Of a stretch of DNA of 64,000 bases, positions 33,482 to 42,677 are shown piece by piece. The translations under genes were made by a program, and so were the position numbers. How positions within the stretch are numbered: position 1 is the first letter of the stretch; every line of letters begins with the position of its first letter. Source of the DNA: CALLPQ01 sp964392325. GTDB lineage: Bacteria > Pseudomonadota > Alphaproteobacteria > Caulobacterales > Parvularculaceae. Location of the stretch: contig CAYMPJ010000002.1 in NCBI GenBank assembly GCA_964392325.1, forward strand, positions 124,001 through 188,000, written 5' to 3'. Under the pieces are notes generated by a model that was not told the origin of the DNA, ran no database searches, and was given only the letters and a program-made list of their open reading frames with translations.

Positions 33482-35596
33482 CTATTCAGCCGCCAACTTG
33501 CTCTTTCCAGAAGCAACAGCGGAGCATTCGGCCATGGTTGCACTTGCTCTTGCCACCGGATTTGTGAGGTAAAAATCACCTATAGCACAAAGGAAAGGCC
33601 CGTCTTTTGCGCCGCCGCCTTTGCTTAACCCCTCGCCAAGGTCCTTAAGGGAGAATCCAGATGGGGCTGGTGCACTGTCAATCACCCCGAAGCTTGATAC
33701 TTGCTCAATCATTTCCCCGCGCAATGACAATTGATCATCATAGCCGAGAGTTTTTCCGGCATGATCCGACAATGCGCGTAGAATTGCCCAATCCTCACGA
33801 GCATCACCGGGCGGGAAGCTCGCGCGTATCGCCATCTGAACACGGCCCTCCATATTCACATAGGTGCCATTTTGTTCCGTATAAGCAGCGCCCGGCAACA
33901 CAATATCAGCAACGCGCGCGCCTGCATCGCCGTGATGGCCTTGATAAATGACAAACGCTTTTTCGAGGCCAGTCATATCACATTCATCAGCGCCAAGATT
34001 AAACACGACTTCAATCTCGCCTGATTTGGCTCCCTCAAGAATTTGAGAAAAATCATAACCACCCTCACCGGGCAAAAAGCCGAGGTCCAAGGCGCCAACG
34101 CGACTAGCAGCGGTTTGGAGGATATTAAAACCATTCCACTCATCGCTGACCAGATTAGAAACTTCCCCTAGCTTAATTAGCTGTTTAATTATCGCTGCAC
34201 TGTCTTTGCGATTGAGGGCGCCGCTACCGATAAGTATCGCGGGACGTTTGGCATTTTTAAAGGCCTTCGCAAACCCGTCATTACCGCCCACCAGCGCCTC
34301 TAAACTGTCAGGGCCAGCGCCCAAATAATCATACTCATAGGTCAGGTCCGCTTTTTCACCGATCAATGCAAAATCAACGGCAAAATCATTAAGCCAGATT
34401 TTACGAAGGCGCGCATTTACAATCGCCGCCTCCTTGCGAGGGTTAGCACCCAGAATCAAAATCGCGTCCGCATCTTCAAGACCGGCAATCGAGCTATTAA
34501 AAAGATAGCTCGCACGCGCACCAGCGCCTAAAACCATACCATCCTGACGGCAATCCATATGTGTCGTTCCAAGCGCGGTGAGCAAATCTTTTAATGCCTT
34601 TACAGCTTCCGCCGGTACCAAATCCCCAACCAGTCCGGCAATTTTAGATGCATCCGTGTTTTTTAACCGTTCACCTGCCAAGCTTAATGCTTCATTCCAG
34701 CTTGCCGGAGTCAGTTTTCCGCCTTTGCGAATATAAGGTCGATCTAGGCGCTGTCTTTTCAAACCGTCCCATATGAACCGGCTTTTGTCAGATATCCATT
34801 CCTCGTTTACATCCTCATGCAAGCGAGGCAGGATTCTAAGGACTTCCCGTCCGCGCGAATCCACACGTATATTCGAGCCCACCCCATCCATCACATCAAT
34901 CGTCTCGGTTTTACGCAATTCCCAAGGGCGCGCTGAAAACGCGTACGGCTTTGATGTCAAAGCGCCAACCGGACAAACATCGATAAGGTTGCCAGTGAGT
35001 TCAGAATCGACGGCCTTTTCCAGATAGGTCGTAATTTCAGCATTCTCGCCGCGATTAACAAGGCCCAGATCATCAACACCAGCGACCTCTGTCGCAAAGC
35101 GCACACACCGCGTACACTGAATGCAGCGGGTCATTATGGTTTTGATCAACGGGCCCATATGTTTTTCTTCTACGGCGCGTTTATTTTCTTCAAACCGTGT
35201 TCCATCGCGGCCATAGGCAACCGCCTGATCTTGCAAGTCACACTCGCCTCCCTGATCACAAATCGGACAATCGAGAGGGTGATTGATAAGAAGAAATTCC
35301 ATCACCCCTTCTCTGGCCTTTTTGACCATAGGGGTATTGGTGAAGAGTTCTGGCGGGGCCCCTTCCGGGCCGGGGCGCAAATCTTTTACGTTTTGCGCAC
35401 AAGACGCGACCGGCTTTGGCGGACCGCCTTTAACCTCAATCAGACACATCCGGCAGTTTCCAGCTACCGACAGGCGTTCATGATAACAAAATCTCGGTAT
35501 TTCTTCCCCAGCAGCTTCACAAGCTTGTAGAAGGGTCAAATTAGGGTCAACTTCGATTTCGCGATCATTGACTTTGATAAGACGGGGTTCAGCCAT
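33482..35596 (-). CDS. nuoG: NADH-quinone oxidoreductase subunit G
   Basis: This 704-residue protein is the largest peripheral subunit of complex I, carrying electrons from NuoEF towards NuoB. The N-terminus binds a 2Fe-2S cluster (Cys37 and the CRMC region). Then come the His-Cys3 4Fe-4S site (HPLDCPICDQGGECDLQDQ) and a second CIQCTRC ... CPVGAL 4Fe-4S site. The molybdopterin-oxidoreductase-like C-terminal domain is catalytically inert. The sequence is complete, with no obvious loss. What is odd is the setting: no other nuo gene lies on either side, whereas nuoG usually sits between nuoF and nuoH. Unless the rest of the operon is elsewhere, it is a single transcription unit. Confidence 0.95.
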   Translation of the reverse strand: MAEPRLIKVNDREIEVDPNLTLLQACEAAGEEIPRFCYHERLSVAGNCRMCLIEVKGGPPKPVASCAQNVKDLRPGPEGAPPELFTNTPMVKKAREGVMEFLLINHPLDCPICDQGGECDLQDQAVAYGRDGTRFEENKRAVEEKHMGPLIKTIMTRCIQCTRCVRFATEVAGVDDLGLVNRGENAEITTYLEKAVDSELTGNLIDVCPVGALTSKPYAFSARPWELRKTETIDVMDGVGSNIRVDSRGREVLRILPRLHEDVNEEWISDKSRFIWDGLKRQRLDRPYIRKGGKLTPASWNEALSLAGERLKNTDASKIAGLVGDLVPAEAVKALKDLLTALGTTHMDCRQDGMVLGAGARASYLFNSSIAGLEDADAILILGANPRKEAAIVNARLRKIWLNDFAVDFALIGEKADLTYEYDYLGAGPDSLEALVGGNDGFAKAFKNAKRPAILIGSGALNRKDSAAIIKQLIKLGEVSNLVSDEWNGFNILQTAASRVGALDLGFLPGEGGYDFSQILEGAKSGEIEVVFNLGADECDMTGLEKAFVIYQGHHGDAGARVADIVLPGAAYTEQNGTYVNMEGRVQMAIRASFPPGDAREDWAILRALSDHAGKTLGYDDQLSLRGEMIEQVSSFGVIDSAPAPSGFSLKDLGEGLSKGGGAKDGPFLCAIGDFYLTNPVARASATMAECSAVASGKSKLAAE

Positions 35597-35782
35597 GTTT
35601 AATTTGCCTTGTAACCGAGATAGTGAGTGATTTCTGCGGGTTTTAACCGCAACTGACGCGTTTTACCAGTGCTCATTTTGACCCTGAAATTCAGGCCGGT
35701 GCAGCCCGTTCAGACATTGGACTTGCACATACCTGCCAATATCTGATAGCCAGCGTGCTTGATATCATCAGGAGCTATTTTC

Positions 35783-36532
35783 ATGTTTGCGGCAACACCA
35801 ATATCCAAATTGGAACACCCCCACTATCTTGAAACCTATGACCAGTATATGGCCCCCTATCTCGACAAGGAGTTCGTGATTTTGGAGATAGGTATCGCCG
35901 AGGGCGATTCCCTGTATTTTTGGCGAGATAATTTCCCTAAAGCCACCATTATTGGCGTCGATATTAACCCCTTTCAGGCCGAAGATAACAGTGGTCGTAT
36001 CCACACCTATCAGGGCAGGCAACAAGATTTAAAATTGCTTGATGAAATCGCTGCTCGCCATGCGCCGGATGGATTTGATGTGATCGTCGATGATGGCTCC
36101 CATATCGGTCATTATACCCGCCAGACTTTCTGGCATATCATGAAAAACCATATCAAAACCGATGGACTTTATTTCATTGAGGATTGGGGAACCGGCTATT
36201 GGCCGCAATATCAAGACGGCAAATATTACAAAGAGAGAAAAGTAGCCCCGACATTTTTGGAAAATACGTTCGAGTCAATCGGGAAGATCGGTTTTGTTCA
36301 AAACAATGATTTTCTGCGCAAAGTCTCCAACCGGCTAGAATTCTACTCCATGAAGAAAAATTTCTCATCGCACCAGAACGGCATGGTCGGGTTTGTAAAA
36401 GAACTGGTCGACGAGGCCGGTATCGCAGATGCAACCGATGAGCGCTTTGGAAAAGGCCCGCAAAGAAAATCAATGTTTAAATCTATGCAAATTTCGGTTG
36501 GGCATGTGGTGATCAGGCGTAGCGAACATTAA
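35783..36532 (+). CDS. Class I SAM-dependent methyltransferase (MycE-like)
   Basis: The ATG at 35783 follows AGGAG by eight bases and gives 249 residues; an upstream TTG is the alternative. The Rossmann core shows VILEIGIAEGDSLYFWRDNFP for SAM binding, then IIGVDINP and the VIVDDGSHI block, with a FIEDWGTGYWPQY segment. This matches the mycinamicin-O-methyltransferase style, whose members methylate sugars in macrolides or cell-surface glycans and often need Mg2+. The natural substrate cannot be told. It stands alone between nuoG and the ribosomal protein genes and ends before a strong bidirectional terminator. Confidence 0.82.
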   Translation: MFAATPISKLEHPHYLETYDQYMAPYLDKEFVILEIGIAEGDSLYFWRDNFPKATIIGVDINPFQAEDNSGRIHTYQGRQQDLKLLDEIAARHAPDGFDVIVDDGSHIGHYTRQTFWHIMKNHIKTDGLYFIEDWGTGYWPQYQDGKYYKERKVAPTFLENTFESIGKIGFVQNNDFLRKVSNRLEFYSMKKNFSSHQNGMVGFVKELVDEAGIADATDERFGKGPQRKSMFKSMQISVGHVVIRRSEH

Positions 36533-36600
36533 GAGCGCATCTTTGGCGCTAGTGCCTGCACCTAACTTGAGAATTTAACCTAATAAGCTGCACTTAAGAA

Positions 36601-36636
36601 AAAACCCCATATTACTCATCGTAATATGGGGTTTTT
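36601..36636. terminator. Bidirectional rho-independent terminator
   Basis: Fifteen bases (AAAACCCCATATTAC) pair perfectly with GTAATATGGGGTTTT around a five-base loop. A and T runs on both sides let it end both the methyltransferase transcript and rplT. Confidence 0.92.
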
Positions 36637-36665
36637 GAAAATCTAAATAGCCAAGCGCTGAAAGA

Positions 36666-37022
36666 TTAATTCAAAGCCGCTTTTGCTTTTTCTACCAGCG
36701 CTTTAAACGCTTCAGGTTCGCGCACAGCCAAATCGGCCAGCACTTTGCGATCGACCTCGATACCTGCCAGATTCAAGCCATTGATGAAACGACCATATGT
36801 CATACCCAATTCACGGGCACCGGCATTGATCCGCTGGATCCAGAGAGCGCGGAAATTGCGCTTGCGGGCGCGGCGGTCACGGTAAGCATACTGACCGGCT
36901 TTTTCCACTGCCTGATTGGCAATCCGGAATGTGTTTTTGCGGCGGCCATAATAGCCTTTTGCATTTTTAATAACTTTACGGTGGCGGGCATGGGAAGCTG
37001 GTCCCGTTGTAACTCGTGCCAT
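36666..37022 (-). CDS. rplT: 50S ribosomal protein L20
   Basis: This 118-residue protein is L20, an early-assembly protein of the large subunit, with the invariant N-terminus MARV and the RNA-binding basic helix region (HRKVIKNAKGYYGRRKNTFR). The globular part LWIQRINAGARELGMTYGRFI follows. It often represses its own operon by binding its leader RNA. It lies 46 bases after rpmI and is co-transcribed with it. Confidence 0.98.
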   Translation of the reverse strand: MARVTTGPASHARHRKVIKNAKGYYGRRKNTFRIANQAVEKAGQYAYRDRRARKRNFRALWIQRINAGARELGMTYGRFINGLNLAGIEVDRKVLADLAVREPEAFKALVEKAKAALN

Positions 37023-37068
37023 GTGATAAACTCCTTAAGCTGGCAAATTCGTCTCGCTAGAGCCCGGA

Positions 37069-37269
37069 TTAACGGGCGTATGGCATGTATTTTTTAACAA
37101 TCCGCGCATCGGCAGCACAAAGCACATCAGTGCCGCGTTTCTGGCGAATTTGCTTGGGAGTTCTTTTAATCATGCCATGGCGTTTGCCAGCGTGACCGGC
37201 TTTAACCTTGCCGGAAGCTGTCACTTTAAAGCGCTTTTTCGCGCCTGATTTCGTCTTCATTTTGGGCAT
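37069..37269 (-). CDS. rpmI: 50S ribosomal protein L35
   Basis: The 66-residue protein is L35 of the large subunit, with the invariant start MPKMKTKSGAKKRFKVT and the RKMRGT-like block (here IRQKRGTDVL), and high Lys/Arg content. It is the first gene of the rpmI-rplT unit. infC, which commonly precedes it, is not here: the next gene upstream is a divergent amidohydrolase. The promoter listed next explains its independent expression. Confidence 0.98.
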   Translation of the reverse strand: MPKMKTKSGAKKRFKVTASGKVKAGHAGKRHGMIKRTPKQIRQKRGTDVLCAADARIVKKYMPYAR

Positions 37270-37590
37270 TTTGCATCTCTTTTCATAATTGGGGCCAGAG
37301 AGTGAAGATCCGTAAATTACGGCTCAATGGCCTGCTAGCATTCACGACCCCCAGGGCATACCCATATGGCCCGGCGATCGGTTAGAGAACGGGTTTATAC
37401 GCAAAAAACGAGCAATTGCAAGCCGCCCCGCCTATAAATTTAAGCTATAAATTAGGGGCCATCCTTCTTCATCCCTGAAGGCCAGATCGGCACAATCAGA
37501 TATTTGTTGAACAGAACAATTTTGAACACTTGTGTTGCGCTACAATTTCTGGAACCATCAAGAAAACAACGGCAATGGAGGATTTACCGC
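37270..37590. other. Divergent intergenic region, rpmI / amidohydrolase
   Basis: The left two thirds hold the rpmI leader and promoter. The right third holds an AT-rich stretch (37432-37455) and the ribosome site of the amidohydrolase. I see no gene in it; a longer in-frame extension of the amidohydrolase (from TTG 37504) does not resemble its family. Confidence 0.6.
37394..37421 (-). promoter_or_regulatory. Promoter of rpmI-rplT
   Basis: On the minus strand TTGCAA (37416-37421) and TATAAA (37394-37399) are 16 bases apart, close to the sigma-70 consensus. The leader to rpmI would be about 115 bases. It includes a GGGC/GCCC hairpin (about 37356-37376), which could take part in L20 control. 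Confidence 0.6.
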
Positions 37591-38937
37591 ATGCCAAATA
37601 ATCTCGCTCATAAAACCACATCCCCGTCCCTGAAGGCACTTATCGCAGCAAGCATGAGTACCCTCCTTAGTTTTGCGTCAAGCGCCAGTGATATCACCAT
37701 TGTTCATGCGGGGCGCTTATTGGCTGACCCTGCGGGCAATGTGACTTCAGAAAAATCTGTCATTATCAAGGACGGCGTCATAAGCGCTATCGCAGATGGC
37801 TACGTCTCTGGGGAGAGTGCTGGCGCGGTTGAGGGCGATGAGGTTTCTATTCATGATCTAAAATCCATGATGGTTTTACCCGGACTAATTGACAGCCATG
37901 TCCATATTACCAGTGAAAACAACCCCAAGGGTCGTCTGCAAACTGTGCAAATGTCTGACCCTGACCGGGCCATTACAGCAGCTGGCTTTGCCCGAAAAAC
38001 CCTAATGGCTGGTTTTACCACTGTGCGTGATGTTGGTGCACGCGGCGGTGATGCAGTTTTTGCACTACGCGATGGCATTTCCCGCGGCGATGTTATTGGC
38101 CCGCGGGTCTATTCATCGGGTTCGACCATATCGGTAACCGGCGGTCATGGTGATGGCACGCAAGGTTATCGCGACGATGTTGCAGAAATTCTTCACTCGA
38201 CCGGCGTATGCGACGGGGTTGGTTCATGCAGAAATGCTGTGCGCGAACAAGTGCGCCGCGGCGCCGACCATATCAAGCTAACGGCGACAGCCGGAGTTCT
38301 ATCCAACACCGCCGCCGGATTGGAACAGCAATTTTTTGAAGATGAACTCAAAGCGATCATGGATACCGCGCACGCTATGGGGCGCAAAGTAACCGCTCAT
38401 GCCCACGGGGTTCAGGGAATTAACGCAGCATTGGAAGCCGGCGTTGATTCCATCGAACACGGAACATATCTCGATAAAGACTCAATAAAATTGTTCAAGA
38501 AGCATGGGGCTTATCTGGTTCCAACGCTTCTTGCCGGCGCAACAGTCGCCAAATGGGCTGAAGACCCGGATAGTTTTTTGACGCCCCCGCAACGCGCAAA
38601 AGCCGCTGAAGTGGGACCAAGAATGCTCGAAATGGCCCAGCGCGCCCTTGAGGGCGGGGTAAAGATCGCATTTGGCACCGATACTGGAGTTTCAGCCCAC
38701 GGTGATAATGCTAAAGAATTTGCACTTCTGGTTGAAGCAGGGATGAGCCCTAAAGAGGCAATTATTGCTGCAACCCTCTCCAGCGCGGATAATATGGGTA
38801 AGGCCGATAAACTGGGCAGTCTGGAGCCAGGCAAATGGGGCGATCTTATCGCAGTGGACGGCGACCCCCTTACCGATATTACCGAACTGGAAGATGTCGA
38901 CTTCGTTATGAAGGGCGGCATTGCCTATAAGCAATAA
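37591..38937 (+). CDS. Exported metal-dependent amidohydrolase (prolidase-like)
   Basis: The ATG at 37591, nine bases after GGAGG, gives 448 residues with a signal peptide ending near SFASSAS (about residue 33). The amidohydrolase fold shows the metal motif GLIDSHVHI (His103 and His105), a lysine in HIKLTATAG that would be carbamylated, HAHG and EHGTYLD histidines and the final Asp in FGTDTGVS. The set matches imidazolonepropionase-like dipeptidases such as bacterial Xaa-Pro/Xaa-Arg carboxypeptidases. It probably cleaves small peptides in the periplasm. A DUF423 gene follows three bases later, so they may be one transcript. Confidence 0.88.
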   Translation: MPNNLAHKTTSPSLKALIAASMSTLLSFASSASDITIVHAGRLLADPAGNVTSEKSVIIKDGVISAIADGYVSGESAGAVEGDEVSIHDLKSMMVLPGLIDSHVHITSENNPKGRLQTVQMSDPDRAITAAGFARKTLMAGFTTVRDVGARGGDAVFALRDGISRGDVIGPRVYSSGSTISVTGGHGDGTQGYRDDVAEILHSTGVCDGVGSCRNAVREQVRRGADHIKLTATAGVLSNTAAGLEQQFFEDELKAIMDTAHAMGRKVTAHAHGVQGINAALEAGVDSIEHGTYLDKDSIKLFKKHGAYLVPTLLAGATVAKWAEDPDSFLTPPQRAKAAEVGPRMLEMAQRALEGGVKIAFGTDTGVSAHGDNAKEFALLVEAGMSPKEAIIAATLSSADNMGKADKLGSLEPGKWGDLIAVDGDPLTDITELEDVDFVMKGGIAYKQ

Positions 38938-38940
38938 ACA

Positions 38941-39318
38941 ATGAACCGACTATTGTTTGCCGCCTCGATAACCGGCGCTCTTAGTGTGGCTATGGGGGCT
39001 TTTGGAGCCCATGCACTAGACAATCAATTGAGTATTGAAGCGAAAGGGTGGTGGGAAACCGCAACCCTTTACGCACTAGTTCATAGCGTTGCTGCTTTAT
39101 CATTAGCCCTGCACGCAGCAACTGCCCAAAAAGCCCTACCCAGACGAACGGGTTGGGCCTTTATCATTGGAATATTTTTCTTTTCCGGCTCTCTTTACGC
39201 CATGGCATTGGGGAGCCCGCGATGGTTTGGGGCAATCACACCTATTGGGGGGCTCGGCTTTTTATGCGGGTGGATAATGCTAGCCATTTATAGTTTGAGG
39301 AAAACTCAAAACGATTGA
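38941..39318 (+). CDS. DUF423 family membrane protein
   Basis: The 125-residue protein has four likely membrane helices and the family start GALSVAMGAFGAHAL. A WWETATLYALVHSVA segment in the first loop and the last helix GGLGFLCGWIMLAIYS also fit the YgdD/DUF423 family. Its function is unknown. It follows the amidohydrolase three bases after the stop, and the gene ends 27 bases from the convergent ccmI. Confidence 0.88.
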   Translation: MNRLLFAASITGALSVAMGAFGAHALDNQLSIEAKGWWETATLYALVHSVAALSLALHAATAQKALPRRTGWAFIIGIFFFSGSLYAMALGSPRWFGAITPIGGLGFLCGWIMLAIYSLRKTQND

Positions 39319-39345
39319 TCAAACTACTTGATTTTTTGCATCGCT

Positions 39346-40200
39346 CTAATTCAGGGTTGCCAACGCCTGATTGATTAGATCATAATCATCACTATCCGGA
39401 TTATATCGTGATTGTAATTTCAACCAGTGAGTACGGGCTTCATCCGGCTTGCCATTTTGCGCGGCATAAACACCGGAAAACCACAAACCGTCTGAATGAT
39501 CTGGATTGACTTTTAATAGCCCGGCCCATGCTTTTGCAGCTTCATCATTACGCTTTAGCGCATTCAATGTACGTGCTAGCAAGGCCCACCCTTCTTCATC
39601 TTCCGGGTCTTTTTCCAAACGCAGCTTAACTTGTTCTATTAATTGTTCGATCTGTTTATCTGAAGGGCCCTCTTGCCCTTGGGTCGCTTGCGCATTTGGT
39701 CCTCGAACTGGTCCGCCGCCCTCACCCCCTGTTTCGTTTTGAGCCAAGCGCTCTTTGATCGGCTGATCTCCTAGTTCGGGATTGCCTATAAAAAAATACA
39801 AGGCGAAAGCCAGAATTGGCAATAAGCCTATCAATGCAATTACAAATATATGTTGTTTTTTACCAAGAGGCCTACTGGCATTTTCCGTTTTCATATCATG
39901 TGTCTCTAACTCTTTAATATCGCGCGACAATTGCCTGCTAATCTGTACACGTGCAATTTCACCATCTTCCGCGCTGATCAAACCACGTGCCTCATCGCGA
40001 TCAATATCGGCTATGCGCCTGCGATATTCATCTTTTAAGCTCGCTTGATTATGATCTTTTGCGCTGATTGCGTGGTCTTGGTCAAACGGCTCACTTGACG
40101 GGTCATCGGAAGGGTCAAGATTTTTACGACCCAGCAAAGGCCGTAACAAAAACAATGTTGTGATTAGCGCGATCATACCGATCGCAAAATATAAACCCAT
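39346..40200 (-). CDS. ccmI: Cytochrome c biogenesis protein CcmI
   Basis: The 284-residue protein has a membrane helix at residues 2-20 and a cytoplasmic loop with the CcmI hallmark (YRRRIADIDRDEARGLIS). A second helix lies around 115-138. The periplasmic part ends with two TPR units (EDEEGWALLARTLNALKRNDEAAKAW and DHSDGLWFSGVYA, in part). CcmI holds apocytochrome c for the CcmFH haem ligase. It is usually in a ccm operon, but no other ccm gene lies nearby, so the rest must be elsewhere. Confidence 0.88.
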   Translation of the reverse strand: MGLYFAIGMIALITTLFLLRPLLGRKNLDPSDDPSSEPFDQDHAISAKDHNQASLKDEYRRRIADIDRDEARGLISAEDGEIARVQISRQLSRDIKELETHDMKTENASRPLGKKQHIFVIALIGLLPILAFALYFFIGNPELGDQPIKERLAQNETGGEGGGPVRGPNAQATQGQEGPSDKQIEQLIEQVKLRLEKDPEDEEGWALLARTLNALKRNDEAAKAWAGLLKVNPDHSDGLWFSGVYAAQNGKPDEARTHWLKLQSRYNPDSDDYDLINQALATLN

Positions 40201-40323
40201 AAAACCAGCCTATTATTTCAAATGACAAACATGAACGCGGCTATGCAAAAAATTATGCAAGAAGCCAGCTGACTATTTAAGATGATTGGCGGAAAATCAA
40301 AATATAAATTCTTGCCCTAACAT

Positions 40324-40929
40324 TCAGGCAAGAAAGCGAAACCTGCGTTCATTATTATAAATCCCGAGGAGGCTTTCCTCTCTCGTCCCCTGTCCAATAT
40401 TTTGGATTATCATTGGCATGCCATCCCGGCCGGTTTTATCAGAGACTAGGCCAATATGCGGTAGATTTCGCCCTAACCTCATCGAGACGATATCCCCCGC
40501 CTGCCAATCTTGTGCAGGCTTTTCATATCCATGACGATGAAACCAAGCTTCAAGATTGGGCACACGTCGATGATCGATATTGCGATCTGGCCCCGCCAAC
40601 CCCCAAATGCCCGGATAGGACTGGAAATTCTCACGCATATCTTCGTGGATAGATTCTTGCAAATCTACCCCAAGCCCGTCGCGATAGGCGCGAATAATGA
40701 CATCTGTACACACACCAGTTCGCCGCGCCACATCTCCGCCCGGATAGCCCATCGATTGATAGGACCCATCATAGCCCACTGTTACGCCAATTTGCTCTCG
40801 CGCAGCCCCGATAAGGCGTAGCGCCGCAGATTGTGCCTTAGCGCCCGTCGTCAAGCCTGTGGCTCCAGCCAAGCCCGTAGCGCTGGAAAATGCAATCAGC
40901 CTGAATAGAAATTGCCGCCGTTTTATCAT
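40324..40929 (-). CDS. DUF1287 exported protein, probable Tat substrate
   Basis: This 201-residue protein begins with a twin-arginine-like signal (KRRQFLF, then a weakly hydrophobic stretch to TGAKAQS). The mature part matches DUF1287 (YijF), with YPGGDVARRTGVCTDVIIRAYR and a late PHIGLVSD histidine. The conserved Cys and His suggest an NlpC/P60-like fold, possibly a peptidoglycan or amide hydrolase, although no member is well characterised. It is a single gene between ccmI and trhO, on the opposite strand to trhO. Confidence 0.88.
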   Translation of the reverse strand: MIKRRQFLFRLIAFSSATGLAGATGLTTGAKAQSAALRLIGAAREQIGVTVGYDGSYQSMGYPGGDVARRTGVCTDVIIRAYRDGLGVDLQESIHEDMRENFQSYPGIWGLAGPDRNIDHRRVPNLEAWFHRHGYEKPAQDWQAGDIVSMRLGRNLPHIGLVSDKTGRDGMPMIIQNIGQGTREESLLGIYNNERRFRFLA

Positions 40930-41085
40930 GATTAGACGCTAAGACAGGCTTACGGCATGAATAGGGCAAGCCTCATGAAAATTTGATTTTACCGGCCATA
41001 TGCGTATATGAAACGGTGTTCCCAGTCGGCTTATCGCGATAGCGTTGCCGCAAAATTACGCCCGATAGAGTTTTAAATTTTACCC

Positions 41086-42018
41086 ATGTCAGAATTTGTA
41101 GTTGCCGCCTTTTATCAATTTACCCCGCTTCCCGACTTTGCCGATTATCAGGAAAAACTGACGCAAATTGGCCTTGAGCAAGGGATTACGGGGACAATTT
41201 TGCTGGCCCCTGAAGGAATGAACGGCACCATATCGGGACAAAGAATCGGCCCCGAAAGCGGAATAGACGCAATGCTTGATGCTCTTAGAGCCGTTCCCGG
41301 ATGCGCGCTGCTTGAGCACAAAGAAAGCTACACCGATGAAAACCCCTTCTATCGCCTGAAAGTGCGCCTTAAAAAAGAGATTGTCACCATGGGGGTACCA
41401 AGGGTTGATCCGGGCAATCTTGTCGGCACCTATATTGATCCGGCCGGATGGAATGCGTTTATCGCCGACCCGGACGTGCTGGTTGTCGATACGCGCAATG
41501 ATTATGAAGTCAGTATCGGGACATTTGACGGCGCAGAAAACCCTCAGACGAAATCATTTCGCGAATTTCCTGAATGGTTTGAAAAAAATCGCGCGCGCAT
41601 GGAAGGCAAAAAAATTGCAATGTTTTGTACCGGCGGCATTCGCTGCGAGAAAGCAACCTCTTTTCTCAAAAGCGAAGGCATGGAAGATGTTTACCATCTC
41701 AAGGGCGGAATTTTAAAATATCTCGAACATGTTCCCGAAGAGGAAAGCCTGTGGAAGGGCGAGTGTTTTGTATTTGATCAGCGTGTCTCTGTGGGTGCCG
41801 GATTAAAACCGGGCTCATATGACATGTGTCATGCCTGCCGAATGCCCATTGATGAAGCGGACCAGCAATCTCCTCATTATGAACCGGGTATTTCCTGCCC
41901 GAATTGTTATTCGGCCAGTAATGAAACACAAAAAAAACGTTTTGCTGAACGCCAACGCCAGATAGAACTTTCCAGACAACGCGGCGAAGACCATTTGGGT
42001 AAAGTTTATGACAAGTAA
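41086..42018 (+). CDS. trhO: tRNA uridine(34) hydroxylase TrhO (rhodanese-like)
   Basis: The 310-residue protein belongs to the YceA group that makes 5-hydroxyuridine at tRNA position 34 in an oxygen-dependent way. The N-terminal acylphosphatase-like domain (FYQFTPLPDFADYQEKL) precedes a rhodanese domain with its active-site loop CTGGIRCEKA (Cys181). The C-terminal Cys-rich region (CHACRMP ... CPNCY) could bind zinc. Its last codons overlap the GST start by eleven bases, which suggests they are co-translated. Confidence 0.93.
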   Translation: MSEFVVAAFYQFTPLPDFADYQEKLTQIGLEQGITGTILLAPEGMNGTISGQRIGPESGIDAMLDALRAVPGCALLEHKESYTDENPFYRLKVRLKKEIVTMGVPRVDPGNLVGTYIDPAGWNAFIADPDVLVVDTRNDYEVSIGTFDGAENPQTKSFREFPEWFEKNRARMEGKKIAMFCTGGIRCEKATSFLKSEGMEDVYHLKGGILKYLEHVPEEESLWKGECFVFDQRVSVGAGLKPGSYDMCHACRMPIDEADQQSPHYEPGISCPNCYSASNETQKKRFAERQRQIELSRQRGEDHLGKVYDK

Positions 42019-42670
42019 CTTGCCAATTCTTTATTCCTTTCGCCGATGTCCTTATGCAATGCGCGCACGCATGGCCTTGCATAGCAGTCAAACAACGTGC
42101 CTGTTGCGCGAAGTCGTACTACGCGAAAAACCAGCCTCCATGTTGGAAATCTCTCCGAAAGGCACCGTGCCGGTCTTGCAAATCGATGAAACCCATGTGC
42201 TGGAAGAAAGCCTCGATATCATGCTCTGGGCGCTTGAACAAAATGATCCGGAAAATTGGTTAGGCGAGGAATCCACACTCCCGCAGATGAAGGCGTTAAT
42301 CGCGGACACACAATTACAGTTTAAGGACCATCTTGATCGCTATAAATATCCCGGTCGCTATGAAAATGTCGATCCGTTGTTTCATCGCGCAGAGGCGATG
42401 AAATTTATTGCCCGCCTTGAGGATCAAATCGGCCCGAAAGAATTTTTATTTGCAAGCAAACCAATGCTTGCTGATATTGCAATATTTCCTTTTATTCGCC
42501 AGTTCGCCAATAATGACCGCGACTGGTTTGATGCTCAACAAAACATCAAAAATGCACAAGACTGGCTAACGCGCTGTCTTGCGCTACCAGTGTTTAACGA
42601 AATCATGGAAAAGCATTCCCAGTGGCAAGAGGGGGAGGCAGAGGTTTTGTTTGGCGCCAATTCTATTTAG
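42008..42670 (+). CDS. Glutathione S-transferase family protein
   Basis: The 220-residue protein has the thioredoxin-like GST N domain (ILYSFRRCPYAMRARMAL with CPYA around Cys14, then SPKGTVPVLQ and LEESLDIMLW) and a helical C domain. The CPYA motif resembles omega- or glutaredoxin-2-like enzymes rather than Tyr/Ser GSTs, so it may act as a thiol transferase or dehalogenase-like enzyme. It overlaps trhO and is convergent with the nucleoside transporter, with seven bases between the two stops. Confidence 0.87.
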   Translation: MTSNLPILYSFRRCPYAMRARMALHSSQTTCLLREVVLREKPASMLEISPKGTVPVLQIDETHVLEESLDIMLWALEQNDPENWLGEESTLPQMKALIADTQLQFKDHLDRYKYPGRYENVDPLFHRAEAMKFIARLEDQIGPKEFLFASKPMLADIAIFPFIRQFANNDRDWFDAQQNIKNAQDWLTRCLALPVFNEIMEKHSQWQEGEAEVLFGANSI

Positions 42671-42677
42671 GCAACCT

